Shown here piece after piece: positions 32,611-40,777 of a stretch of DNA of 64,000 nt. The stretch's first letter is position 1. Each line of letters opens with the position of its first letter. This DNA is from an uncultured Bacteroidota bacterium (GTDB lineage Bacteria > Bacteroidota > Bacteroidia > Bacteroidales > P3). The position numbers were made by a program, and so were the translations under genes. The notes below the pieces were generated by a model. That model had not been told where the DNA came from and made no database searches. It was given only the letters and a program-made list of their open reading frames with translations. The stretch is taken from contig CADALO010000002.1 of assembly GCA_902788805.1 (NCBI GenBank), positions 1 through 64,000 of the forward strand. Direction: 5' to 3'.

Positions 32611-32781
32611 CTACCAGTTCCAGTAGCCCTCGTTATATGTGGCTGCCTGGTTCAAGTTCTCATCACTTTCCGACAAGAACAGCTCAAAATTGAATACAGG
32701 ATCGGGGCCGGTTCCCGCAAAACCCTGTTCGACGTGAAATGTAACAACTGTGAATGTTGGAGGGGTGTATTTTTCTTTCAT
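32611..32781 (-). CDS. Short Bacteroidales-type peptide
   Basis: 56 residues from the ATG at 32781, 7 nt after the mazG stop. The pattern KEKYTPPTFTVVTFHVEQGF followed by an acidic, aromatic tail ending in NEGYWNW resembles numerous short peptides of Bacteroidales (Y-x-P-P-x-x-x-V-V motif). These are common and mostly unannotated; a secreted or RiPP-like precursor has been suggested in general terms but there is no maturation gene here. Coupled translation with mazG is likely. Not expressed as far as the sequence can show. Confidence 0.5.
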   Translation of the reverse strand: MKEKYTPPTFTVVTFHVEQGFAGTGPDPVFNFELFLSESDENLNQAATYNEGYWNW

Positions 32782-32788
32782 ATTACAT

Positions 32789-33592
32789 TTATTGACGTTC
32801 CACATTTTTAGCATCATCCCAGTAACGTTCCATCTCGTCAAGCGACAGGTCCTGTAGTTTCCTACCCGACTTCTGTGCCTGTTGCTCGACGTATTTGAAA
32901 CGACTTGTGAATTTGCTATTGGTATGCGCAAGAGCATCATCGGCATTAAGGTTCTCGAAACGGGCCCATTTCACTATGGCAAACATCAGGTCGCCCAACT
33001 CCTCCTCGGCCGCTTTCTTAGCCCTTTCACCTTCATTATGGTAATCCTTCAGAGCCTCGAGAAACTCTTTGTATTCCTCATAAACCTTGGCTTTTGCCGA
33101 TGCCGTGTCAGGAAACTCAAAGCCAAAGCCCGATGCCTTCTCTTGGATACGTATAGCCTTGATAAGCGACGGCAGCGACTCGGGAACACCTTCAAGAACA
33201 GATTTCCTTCCTTCACGCATCTTAACCTTTTCCCACTCGGGGGTCTCTGCCTGTGACGGCGGATGTATAACCCCATCGCGATCAGGCAGGGCTATATGGG
33301 GATGCCGCGAGACGAGTTTGCTACAAATACCGTCTATGACATCGCTTACGCTGAACTTAGCTTCGTCGTCGGCTATCTTGGCATAGAAAACAAGGTGCAT
33401 AAACAAGTCGCCAAGCTCCTTGCGCATATCCTCATAGTTGCCGGCAAGGATGGCTTCTGACAGTTCATACACCTCCTCAATGGTCAGATAGCGCAGACTG
33501 TCAATTGTCTGCACGCTGTCCCACGGGCATTCCTTCCTCAAAATGTCAAGAATGCTGCTCAGCCACTGAAGGGATTTCTGCTCCTCCGTCAT
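32789..33592 (-). CDS. mazG: Nucleoside triphosphate pyrophosphohydrolase MazG
   Basis: 267 residues from the ATG at 33592 (MTEEQKSLQWL), which is the usual MazG start; an open frame extends 13 codons upstream. Two MazG domains are seen: CPWDSVQTIDSLRYLTIEE and ELGDLFMHLVFYAKIA in the first, EEYKEFLEAL and EEELGDLMFAIVKW in the second; the paired EExxE/ExxD helices bind Mg2+. The enzyme hydrolyses non-canonical or stress-related nucleoside triphosphates to the monophosphate. Followed by a small peptide gene in the same direction. Confidence 0.92.
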   Translation of the reverse strand: MTEEQKSLQWLSSILDILRKECPWDSVQTIDSLRYLTIEEVYELSEAILAGNYEDMRKELGDLFMHLVFYAKIADDEAKFSVSDVIDGICSKLVSRHPHIALPDRDGVIHPPSQAETPEWEKVKMREGRKSVLEGVPESLPSLIKAIRIQEKASGFGFEFPDTASAKAKVYEEYKEFLEALKDYHNEGERAKKAAEEELGDLMFAIVKWARFENLNADDALAHTNSKFTSRFKYVEQQAQKSGRKLQDLSLDEMERYWDDAKNVERQ

Positions 33593-33633
33593 ACGGGTAC
33601 TAACAATGTAAATACTACAGCTTTTTAGCAATC

Positions 33634-33670
33634 AGTGGTGCCCATTCCCTTCGTAGGGAACGGCACCACT
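33634..33670 (-). terminator. Hairpin after the skp genes
   Basis: On the minus strand AGTGGTGCC (33670 end) pairs with GGCACCACT (33634 end), and TTCCC with GGGAA inside; a 6-nt loop. It lies 29 nt after the second skp-like gene, without a strong T-run. Confidence 0.5.
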
Positions 33671-33698
33671 TCTGTATCTACCGATTTACTATCAATGA

Positions 33699-34211
33699 TT
33701 ACTTAAGACCCAGTTTCTTCTTTACGAGAGGCAGGATGTCGTCACTGTCTTGCTGGTAAAGCAATGCACCTGCAGAGGTGTCGAAGACATAGGTATAGCC
33801 GTTCTCCTTGGCCACATCGCTGATAGCTTGCTTGGCGCGGTCGATAATCGGCTGGAGAAGCTCTTTCTCCTTGTCCTGCAGTCTCTGCTGAGCGCTCTGC
33901 TGATAGGTCTGGATACGCTGGTCCAAATCGCGTATTTCCTGCTCTTTGGTGCTACGCAGAAGTTCGCTGAGCTGTGCCTTGCGCTCCTGATAGTCGGTGT
34001 ATTTGTTCTGCAGCTCTTCCTGCATAGCCTTCAGTTCTCCCTCAAGAACCTTGACCTCAGCCTCAAAAGCAGCCTGGGCCGAATCCTTGCCGGGCATAAT
34101 CTGCATAAGGTCGGCAGAGTTGATGTGTCCGAGTTTAACGGTCTTCTGTGCAAATGCCGCAGTTCCGAAAGCGAACATAGCGACGAGTAGTAAAACTAAA
34201 CTTTTTTTCAT
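33699..34211 (-). CDS. OmpH/Skp-family periplasmic chaperone
   Basis: 170 residues with a signal peptide (LVLLLVAMFAFGTAAFAQ). The mature part is a long alpha-helical coiled coil rich in E, K and Q (FEAEVKVLEGELKAMQEELQ, then RLQDKEKELLQPIIDRAKQA) ending in YTYVFDTSAGALLYQ, the OmpH/Skp signature. Skp trimers hold unfolded outer-membrane proteins before BamA inserts them. It follows a second skp-like gene and bamA, all on the minus strand, so one envelope-biogenesis operon is likely. Confidence 0.85.
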   Translation of the reverse strand: MKKSLVLLLVAMFAFGTAAFAQKTVKLGHINSADLMQIMPGKDSAQAAFEAEVKVLEGELKAMQEELQNKYTDYQERKAQLSELLRSTKEQEIRDLDQRIQTYQQSAQQRLQDKEKELLQPIIDRAKQAISDVAKENGYTYVFDTSAGALLYQQDSDDILPLVKKKLGLK

Positions 34212-34255
34212 TATTTTAACGTTATTAGATTATTGATTTCTTCTCAAATGATTCA

Positions 34256-34846
34256 TCAAGGCTTTCTCATTTCAGGGTTTGAGACCTCTTTCTTACGGGT
34301 AGGCTGGCTTGCATCCTTGTCCTCCGACGAACCGGAGCCCGGCTTGTAACCCAGCATATCCAGCACGAGGTCGCTCACATCGTATTTGGCGTTGACATAA
34401 AGCAACGTGGCCGAACCCGACTTGTCCAGAATAAAGGCATAGCTTTTCTCATTGGCAATGCGTTCAATGGCATTATAGACGCGGTCCTGTATAGGCTTCA
34501 TCAGCTCAGCACGTTTCTTGTCGAGGTCGCCTCCCGGACCAAAATACTTGTTCTGCAATTCCCTGGCCTCGGCTTCTTTGGCCTTGAGTTCGTCTTCACG
34601 CTTGCGCTTCAGGTTGTCGGGCAAGAGGTAGGCTTCCTGCTGATAAGTCTTGTACAGGCGGTCTATCTCCTGGAATTTCTGTTCCAATTCCTTCTGCCAG
34701 TTGGCAGCCATCTTGTCCAGCTGTGACTGAGCGCGCGAATAGTCCGGTATATTCGACAGAATGTACTCGGTGTTGACGCAGGCGTATTTCTGCGCACAAA
34801 GCGCCAAAGGAAACAGCAAGGTTATAAGCAGAAGGATTCTTTTCAC
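34256..34846 (-). CDS. OmpH/Skp-family periplasmic chaperone (second copy)
   Basis: 196 residues with a signal peptide (ILLLITLLFPLALCAQ). Same helical pattern as the following gene (YSRAQSQLDKMAANWQKELE, LMKPIQDRVYNAIERIANEK) and the ending YAFILDKSGSATLLYVN. The C-terminal 25 residues are a charged tail (DKDASQPTRKKEVSNPEM) that the shorter paralogue lacks. Tandem Skp genes after bamA are a regular Bacteroidales arrangement. It starts 32 nt after the bamA stop. Confidence 0.85.
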   Translation of the reverse strand: MKRILLLITLLFPLALCAQKYACVNTEYILSNIPDYSRAQSQLDKMAANWQKELEQKFQEIDRLYKTYQQEAYLLPDNLKRKREDELKAKEAEARELQNKYFGPGGDLDKKRAELMKPIQDRVYNAIERIANEKSYAFILDKSGSATLLYVNAKYDVSDLVLDMLGYKPGSGSSEDKDASQPTRKKEVSNPEMRKP

Positions 34847-34878
34847 GGTCTTTATCTCATTAATTCGTTATCACGACG

Positions 34879-37443
34879 TTAATCTATACTCTGGTTTATG
34901 CTGAAGTGGAACTGGCTGCCGCCGTAATTGCCGTCGAAGCCATAGCCCCAGTCGATGCCTATCAGTCCGAACATAGGCATATAGAGCCTTACGCCGATAC
35001 CTGCAGAGTTATAGAGCTTGAACGGCTGGAAGTCCTTTGCAGAGCTCCACGAGTTGCCGCCCTCAAGGAAGCCAAGCGCATAGATGGTCATAGCAGCACT
35101 CTCGATTATAGGCTGACGCAACTCAAGAGTATAGCGGTCAAAAACAGATGCACCGTCGTCTGGGCTCAGCTTATAATCCTGATAACCACGCAGCGGGATA
35201 ACCTCGCGGCCGTCAAGCACCCAAGCCGACAGGCCCGAGCCACCCAGATAGTAGCGGCCGAAAGGCGACATACCTATGTCTTTGTTGTAGTAGCCCATAT
35301 ATCCGAAGCGGAAGCGGGCGTTAAGCACCACATCGCCAATGATATTGAGCATCCACGAGCCACGCAGGTTCAACTTGTAGTATTCCAGCCAACGGTATTT
35401 GTCGGAAGCATCCATTGCCGAATAATCCTTGCCGTTCATCAGCGAGTAAGGCGGCGTGACAAAGCCTTGCAGCGATACCTCCGAGCCACTGCGCGGATAA
35501 ATAGGCGAATCCAACGAATTGCGACTGAAGCCGATGCTGTAGACCAGGTCATTGGCGTGGCCGTTGGTGAAATAAGGTGTCAGCGAGGTATAGTTGTTCA
35601 GCAGATAGTGCTTGTACGACAATGCCTGCGACATAATGAAGTAATCGTCAGGCCATTTCAGACGACGCGTCAGCGACACGTTGGCGCCTGTGATAGTAAG
35701 ACTGTAGTAGCTGCTGCTTCCTTTCGACTGCCAGAAGCCGTTGCTGATAAGGTTGTGTGATATTGAGATGCCCAGCGACTGCGGTCTCTTGCCGCCAAGC
35801 CAAGGCTCGGTGAATCCTGCATTCAGGGCATAGTAGTATTTGCCGTTGGATATAGCGTTTAGCATCAGCTTCTGACCGTCACCGGCAGGCAGCGGATGCC
35901 AAGCCTTCCTGTTGAATATGTTACGTGCCGAGAAGTTGTTGAGCTGTATACCTACCTGGCCTATCAGCATACCGTTGCCGTAGCCACCCTGCAGCTGCAG
36001 CTGGCTGGTCTGGTTCTCCTCCACCTTGTAGACGATGTCCACCGTACCGTCCTGCGGGTTAGGCTGCGGTATCGGGTTGAGGCTCTCCTCCTTGAAATAG
36101 CCCAGTGTCACCAGCTCACGACGGCTGCGAATCAAAGCGTCACGGCTGAACAGGTCGCCGGGCTTGGTGTGCAGCTCTCGCATAATAATCTTGTCGTTGG
36201 TGATAGTGTTACCCTCAACGGTGACATTGCGGATGCGTGCCTGCTTGTCTTCGACAATACGAATCTCGATGTCTATCGAGTCGTTCTCCACAGCCACCTC
36301 GACAGGCGTAGCCTTGAAAAACAGGTAGCCGTTGTCCATATACATCGACGAGATGTCTGTGCCGCTGGGGTTGTAAGTCAGGTTGGTCTCAAGAGTGGTC
36401 CTGTTGTAGGGGTCGCCCTTGTTGATGCGCAGATGCTGCGCAAGTGTCTCCGACGAATAGACGGTATTGCCCGAGAAGGTTATGTTCCTGAAATAGTACG
36501 GATGGCCCTCAAAGACCTTCACTTTAACCTTCACGCGGTCCTGGCGTTTCTTCTTGCTGTCGGAAATCTTCAAGTCTTCCGGCGCAACGTTCCACACAGT
36601 GTCTTTCACTATTCTCGCATCGCGATAGCCCAACTCGTTATAGTATGCAATAACCTGTTCCAAGTCTTCGTTCAGCTCAAACTCGCGGTATTTCGAGCGG
36701 CTCCAGAAACCCTTGGTCCAGACAAACAACTTCTTGCCATAGTGCACATCGTGGGTGTTCTTCATCTTGCGCAGCAGCTTGTTTGTGGCCACCCTCTCGT
36801 TGCCTTCTATAATCAGTGAGTCAATCTTGACCCTCTTGCCTTTCTTGATGTTGTAGTTAAGGATCACGTAGTTGCCTTTGCCCGATGTGTCGGTAAGCAT
36901 CTTGGTGGTTACTTCCGTGTTTGTAAAGCCCTTGTTTGCATAGTAGGCTTTGGCCTTGTTGCTGGTGGTCTTAAGAACGTTTTCCGTCACCACGTCACCA
37001 ACGTGTATGTCGAACTCCTTGCCCAGCTTGTCGGCGTCGTTGCCGCTGATGCCTTCAAAGTGCACTGCAGCCAGCTTGGGGCGGCCACGCAGGACAATCT
37101 TCAGAAACACCTTGTCGTCCTGTATGCGGCTCAGCAGCACCTGCACATCCTCAAAGATGCCCTGGTTCCACAGGTTGTCGACTGCTGTGGCTATCTTGTC
37201 TCCGGGCACCTTGATGACATCGCCCACCTGCAAGCCGGCAACAAGCAGAATCATTCTGTTGTCAAGCTTGTCTTCGCTGTCAATGGTGATGCCTCCAATC
37301 TCGTATGTCTTGGGGGTCAGATAGTCTATATCGTATTCCACCTCTCTGCCTATCACCACCTGGCTTTGCGCCGCAACGGTGGGCAGCAAGGCAAGGGCAA
37401 GTACGGCTACGAATCTCAATATGTTTCTCATCGGTTGTTTCAA
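34879..37443 (-). CDS. bamA: Outer membrane protein assembly factor BamA
   Basis: 854 residues with signal peptide (ILRFVAVLALALLPTVAAQ). POTRA domains fill about 40-450 (VHFEGISGNDADKLGKEFDI, IIEGNERVATNKLLRKMKN, FSGNTVYSSETLAQHLRIN, VTVEGNTITNDKIIMREL). The C-terminal half is a beta barrel, with the conserved LRGY-type segment as VIPLRGYQDY near 740 and the last strand ending in a hydrophobic pattern. BamA folds and inserts beta-barrel proteins into the outer membrane. Upstream is uppS and downstream two Skp chaperones. Confidence 0.95.
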   Translation of the reverse strand: MKQPMRNILRFVAVLALALLPTVAAQSQVVIGREVEYDIDYLTPKTYEIGGITIDSEDKLDNRMILLVAGLQVGDVIKVPGDKIATAVDNLWNQGIFEDVQVLLSRIQDDKVFLKIVLRGRPKLAAVHFEGISGNDADKLGKEFDIHVGDVVTENVLKTTSNKAKAYYANKGFTNTEVTTKMLTDTSGKGNYVILNYNIKKGKRVKIDSLIIEGNERVATNKLLRKMKNTHDVHYGKKLFVWTKGFWSRSKYREFELNEDLEQVIAYYNELGYRDARIVKDTVWNVAPEDLKISDSKKKRQDRVKVKVKVFEGHPYYFRNITFSGNTVYSSETLAQHLRINKGDPYNRTTLETNLTYNPSGTDISSMYMDNGYLFFKATPVEVAVENDSIDIEIRIVEDKQARIRNVTVEGNTITNDKIIMRELHTKPGDLFSRDALIRSRRELVTLGYFKEESLNPIPQPNPQDGTVDIVYKVEENQTSQLQLQGGYGNGMLIGQVGIQLNNFSARNIFNRKAWHPLPAGDGQKLMLNAISNGKYYYALNAGFTEPWLGGKRPQSLGISISHNLISNGFWQSKGSSSYYSLTITGANVSLTRRLKWPDDYFIMSQALSYKHYLLNNYTSLTPYFTNGHANDLVYSIGFSRNSLDSPIYPRSGSEVSLQGFVTPPYSLMNGKDYSAMDASDKYRWLEYYKLNLRGSWMLNIIGDVVLNARFRFGYMGYYNKDIGMSPFGRYYLGGSGLSAWVLDGREVIPLRGYQDYKLSPDDGASVFDRYTLELRQPIIESAAMTIYALGFLEGGNSWSSAKDFQPFKLYNSAGIGVRLYMPMFGLIGIDWGYGFDGNYGGSQFHFSINQSID

Positions 37444-37518
37444 AGCGTAGTTTAGTCTATAAGTAGCAGTAATAACTGAAAAATTGCATTATTATTGTTG
37501 GACAATCCTTTTTTTGTT

Positions 37519-38262
37519 TCATTTTGCCACCTGCTCGCCGGTCTTGCCGAAACGACGCTGGCGGTTCTGATAGTCATAGACGGCTTCATAGAAGTCGCCC
37601 TGCCTGAAGTCGGGCCACAGCAAGTCGGTGAAATAGAATTCCGTATAGGCCATCTGCCACAGAAGGAAATTGCTCACACGCAGTTCGCCACCCGTGCGTA
37701 TCAGCAGGTCAGGATCGGGCATATCTCTCGTAACAAGGTATTTGCGCAGCGTCTCCTCCCCTACTTCCTCCTGCTTCAGCCGTCCGGCCTCCACGTCGGC
37801 CACCACAGCCTTCAGCGCCTCTCCTATCTCCCATCGCGAACTGTAGCTCAGTGCCAGCACCAGCGTTGTGCCCGTATTGGCGGCGGTGTCGCTGCAGCAC
37901 TTCTTAATCGACTCGCGCGAAGCCTGCGGTATCCTCTCCACGTCGCCTATCGTCAACAGGCGGATATTGTTCTTCATCAGCGTAGGCGTCTCCTCCTCCA
38001 CAGCCTTGATCATCAGCTGCATCAGACCGTCAACCTCTGCCTGCGGACGGTTCCAGTTCTCGGTCGAGAAGGTGTAGAGCGTCAGGTATTCCACGTGCAG
38101 CCTGGCGGCAGCCTCAACAGCGTCGCGCACCGCCTGCACAGCACTCTGATGGCCGAACAGACGAATCTTCGACTGCTTCTGCGCCCAGCGTCCGTTGCCG
38201 TCCATTATGATGGCCACGTGCCGAGGCACCCTGCTCATATCTATGTCTTCTATCGTTTTCAC
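37519..38262 (-). CDS. uppS: Isoprenyl (undecaprenyl) diphosphate synthase
   Basis: 247 residues, usual length. The signature VAIIMDGNGRWAQ (about 15-27) carries the catalytic Asp. Others are LTLYTFSTENWNRP, and PDLLIRTGGELRVSNFLLWQ. It makes undecaprenyl diphosphate, the lipid carrier for peptidoglycan and polysaccharides. It sits 75 nt before bamA and 77 nt after a DUF6089 gene on the minus strand; that gap holds CTCC-rich degenerate repeats. Confidence 0.95.
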   Translation of the reverse strand: MKTIEDIDMSRVPRHVAIIMDGNGRWAQKQSKIRLFGHQSAVQAVRDAVEAAARLHVEYLTLYTFSTENWNRPQAEVDGLMQLMIKAVEEETPTLMKNNIRLLTIGDVERIPQASRESIKKCCSDTAANTGTTLVLALSYSSRWEIGEALKAVVADVEAGRLKQEEVGEETLRKYLVTRDMPDPDLLIRTGGELRVSNFLLWQMAYTEFYFTDLLWPDFRQGDFYEAVYDYQNRQRRFGKTGEQVAK

Positions 38263-38281
38263 TTTGCTTTATATTTGTGTA

Positions 38282-38336
38282 TTGTCCCTTTAACTCCTCT
38301 TATCTCCAATTAACTTCCCTTGACTCCTCCAACTCC
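38282..38336 (-). repeat. Degenerate 9-11-bp repeat between DUF6089 gene and uppS
   Basis: Units ending in AACTCC, ATCTCC, ACTTCC, GACTCC, AACTCC recur every 9-11 bp in the 77-bp gap. Less regular than the arrays elsewhere. Confidence 0.5.
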
Positions 38337-38339
38337 CTA

Positions 38340-39206
38340 TCACTTGTTGTCGCACTTCTTCTTCAGCATCCAGCCAAAGATGTAGTCCAGCTTCAGCGTA
38401 ATGTTCACGTTGAAATAGGCAAACCAGTCGTCGAGCGAGTCGTCGCCACGCTTGATGCCTGCGGCATTGACATAGCCCGGTTCCACCTCGCCCGAACGGT
38501 CGGCAAGGCCTGCGGCAAGCTCGCCGGCGACATACGTCAGCTGCGCATTGTCGACATACGTTGTACTGACATCGTCGATATAGTCGGTCCACGACTTGCG
38601 GAAGCCATACTCGGCACTCAGCGTCAGCGACTTGTTGGGATGGTATTTGAAGCCAATGCCGAACGGCATAGACATCTGCTTCAGCGTGTATGGCGTACGC
38701 TCCGGGGCCAGCGACGTGCCCTGTCCCTCAGTGCCCAGCGGCTGAAGGTCGAACCAGCCCGACTCGCCGCTCAGCGGGTCAGTAAAATAGGCCTGCGGGT
38801 TGAAGGCAAAGAAACCGAGACCGCCGAAGATGTAAGGCGTCCAGTTGAAATGGTCGTCGCGCATACTGAACGGGAAGAAATTGAACTCGACGCGCATCGA
38901 ACCCTCAAGGATATACGACTTGAAACTGAGGTTGCGGCGTGCTATGTAGTCGGGATTTCCGCCCTCCACGTGGCCGTAGTCGACATCGATGCGAAGAGCC
39001 CACCGCTCGTCGAAGTTGTGCCTGTACAAGCCGCCGAAAGCCAGATTGACCTTGCCCAGCATACTCTGGTTGTTCAGGTCGCCGATATAGTTCATACCGC
39101 CCACCGTGAAGCCTATCTCGCTCTTGCCGAGCCATATCTGGCCACTCGCCGGCACTGCCGCGAGAAGCAGCACAAACAGGATGAAATATTTTGACCTACT
39201 CTTCAT
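38340..39206 (-). CDS. DUF6089-type outer membrane beta-barrel protein
   Basis: 288 residues with signal peptide (KYFILFVLLLAAVPASGQ). The mature chain shows the opening IWLGKSEIGFTVGGMNYIGD and the alternating aromatic pattern of an outer-membrane barrel (GIGFKYHPNKSLTLSAEYGF; FAYFNVNITLKLDYIFGW), ending in LKKKCDNK. I recognise it as DUF6089, which occurs before uppS and bamA in many Bacteroidales. Function unknown, probably in envelope structure. The C-terminal end is unusual for a barrel in that it is not an aromatic residue. Confidence 0.75.
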   Translation of the reverse strand: MKSRSKYFILFVLLLAAVPASGQIWLGKSEIGFTVGGMNYIGDLNNQSMLGKVNLAFGGLYRHNFDERWALRIDVDYGHVEGGNPDYIARRNLSFKSYILEGSMRVEFNFFPFSMRDDHFNWTPYIFGGLGFFAFNPQAYFTDPLSGESGWFDLQPLGTEGQGTSLAPERTPYTLKQMSMPFGIGFKYHPNKSLTLSAEYGFRKSWTDYIDDVSTTYVDNAQLTYVAGELAAGLADRSGEVEPGYVNAAGIKRGDDSLDDWFAYFNVNITLKLDYIFGWMLKKKCDNK

Positions 39207-39260
39207 TATCTGATTTGGAACAAATGCCGAACAATCAAGAAACCATTACCATTTTAACTA

Positions 39261-40277
39261 TCAAAGCTTTATCGAGCGGCAGATGCCGTCAATCTGCATC
39301 AGCAGGTCGCGACGGTTCACCATCTTGTTGCGCTCCGACGGCGAATAAACGCAGCCCATCATCGTATACACCTTGTCGCTGCCCGGCAGCGCAAAAGTAT
39401 AGCACACAAAGGGGCCGCCCATAAAGTCGTTGTAGGTGCGCCACAGGCCGCGCGTCTCGATGGCGTCGATGCTGTCGCCCAACACCACGTCACGAGTGTA
39501 GAAGAAGTCGCGACGCTCCACACCGGGATAGCTGCCCTCGGTCGGACCCGGCACATAGCGACGCAGGATGGTGTCCAGATTGTCAAGAATAACAGCCTCC
39601 TCAAAGTCCTTCGGACCAACGCTCTCACGGCTGTAGAGATACAGGTGGAGGTCGAAGTCCTTGGTACGTTTCAGCACCCAGGTGAAATCGCTCTCGCACC
39701 TCAACGTGGCCAGCTCAAACTCCTCAGGGATGCTGAGACTATAGCCGTATTTCTCTTTTATCTTGTTAATAATCTTGACGTTGGGAGCGGCCGAGAATAC
39801 CTTGTTCATACGGCGGTACTCCTGCTTGTAGTATTCCTCAAGCAGCCGCTCACCCTTGACAAGCAGCAACGAATCGAGCGAACGGCGGTCGGTAGCCGTT
39901 ACGCGGACAACCACCTGAGGCGTCGACCACTGGTCGTTGTCCAGATAAATCTTGTTAAGCCCCTGAGGGTCAACCTCAAGAATCAGGATATTGCGGTGGG
40001 CCTGAAACATCGAGTTGCCGTTGAAACTCGACGGCACGATGTGCACCACGTCGAAACGCGACTGAGGATAGTTGAGCGCAACCTGAGGCGTGCGGAACAG
40101 CGAGTCGATCACCTTCTGTGTCGGACCATTGTAGATTCCGTCCGATGCAACTACCATCAGTTCAAGCGTCTTGCCCGACGAGCCGGGCTTGCCAGGCTTC
40201 ATAGCGCCACTGCAGCTACTCATAGCAAGCAGCACCACGGCTGCCAACGCTATCAAAAAGAGATTTTTTTTGTTCAT
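39261..40277 (-). CDS. DUF4837 family lipoprotein
   Basis: 338 residues from the ATG at 40277, which starts a lipoprotein signal (LFLIALAAVVLLAMSSCSG, Cys about 22); an open frame runs upstream but is not protein-like. The mature part matches DUF4837 (LELMVVASDGIYNG near the start; VDPQGLNKIYLDNDQWSTPQ; GGPFVCYTFALPGSDKVY; SPSERNKMVNRRDLLMQID). Found in most Bacteroidales with unknown function, usually next to envelope genes as here. A -7-like box (TATCTTTG) is at 40352-40359. Confidence 0.85.
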   Translation of the reverse strand: MNKKNLFLIALAAVVLLAMSSCSGAMKPGKPGSSGKTLELMVVASDGIYNGPTQKVIDSLFRTPQVALNYPQSRFDVVHIVPSSFNGNSMFQAHRNILILEVDPQGLNKIYLDNDQWSTPQVVVRVTATDRRSLDSLLLVKGERLLEEYYKQEYRRMNKVFSAAPNVKIINKIKEKYGYSLSIPEEFELATLRCESDFTWVLKRTKDFDLHLYLYSRESVGPKDFEEAVILDNLDTILRRYVPGPTEGSYPGVERRDFFYTRDVVLGDSIDAIETRGLWRTYNDFMGGPFVCYTFALPGSDKVYTMMGCVYSPSERNKMVNRRDLLMQIDGICRSIKL

Positions 40278-40351
40278 AATCAAATATTTTATATGGTTAT
40301 AGTGTTCTTTACCAGCACATTGTGCCCATTGCGACACAATATGCCATAATG

Positions 40352-40359
40352 CAAAGATA
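40352..40359 (-). promoter_or_regulatory. Possible -7 box of the DUF4837 gene
   Basis: TATCTTTG on the minus strand, a perfect TAnnTTTG, 74 nt before the start codon. No clear -33 TTG at the expected 19-nt spacing, so support is partial. Confidence 0.4.
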
Positions 40360-40428
40360 ATATTTTTTTTTGTGATAGCAGCTTTTTCCATTATTTTAGG
40401 GCTCAATTTTTGATGCCGGGTATCTGGC

Positions 40429-40549
40429 GCGACACACCCCGCCGCTCCGCGGCACCCCTCTTCAAGAGGGTATGGGCTACCGGATCTCAAACCGCCGCCG
40501 CGCCATCCTCTCTCGGAGAGGGGTGCCGCGGAGCGGCGGGGTGTGTCGC
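40429..40549. repeat. Inverted repeat, 32-bp perfect arms around a 57-bp spacer
   Basis: Arms 40429-40460 and 40518-40549 are exact reverse complements, GC-rich (CGCCGCTCCGCGGCACCCCTC core). The spacer (40461-40517) contains no gene. It is in the 483-bp gap between the epimerase and DUF4837 genes and could be a REP-like or miniature element. The arms would form a very stable cruciform. Confidence 0.9.
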
Positions 40550-40695
40550 ACTGAACATCCTACAAAAATGGCATTTTCAAGCTCCTTTTCGCCTAACAAC
40601 CATACATACAACCATTTAACCCAAAAACACCCTCTTTTTTGACCCGTTTCATAACCGTCTCATTCCCAGACCTTCAAGGGACCATCTCCGTCATA

Positions 40696-40777
40696 TGTAC
40701 AATATATGTACAATACTTGTACAATATTTGTACGTTTACAATTGTACAAGTATTGTACAACTATTGTACATATATTG
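40696..40777. repeat. 11-bp array of TGTAC units with inverted symmetry
   Basis: TGTAC occurs at 40696, 40707, 40718 and 40729, then at 40743, 40754 and 40765, all 11 bp apart except a 14-bp step in the middle. The right half is the reverse complement of the left with two mismatches in 34. The stop codon of the epimerase gene (40761-40763) lies inside it. Because TGTACA is its own complement the array has both direct and inverted symmetry. Confidence 0.9.

Noticed and set aside
40429..40549. Insertion sequence
   Set aside because: The inverted arms enclose only 57 bp and no transposase.
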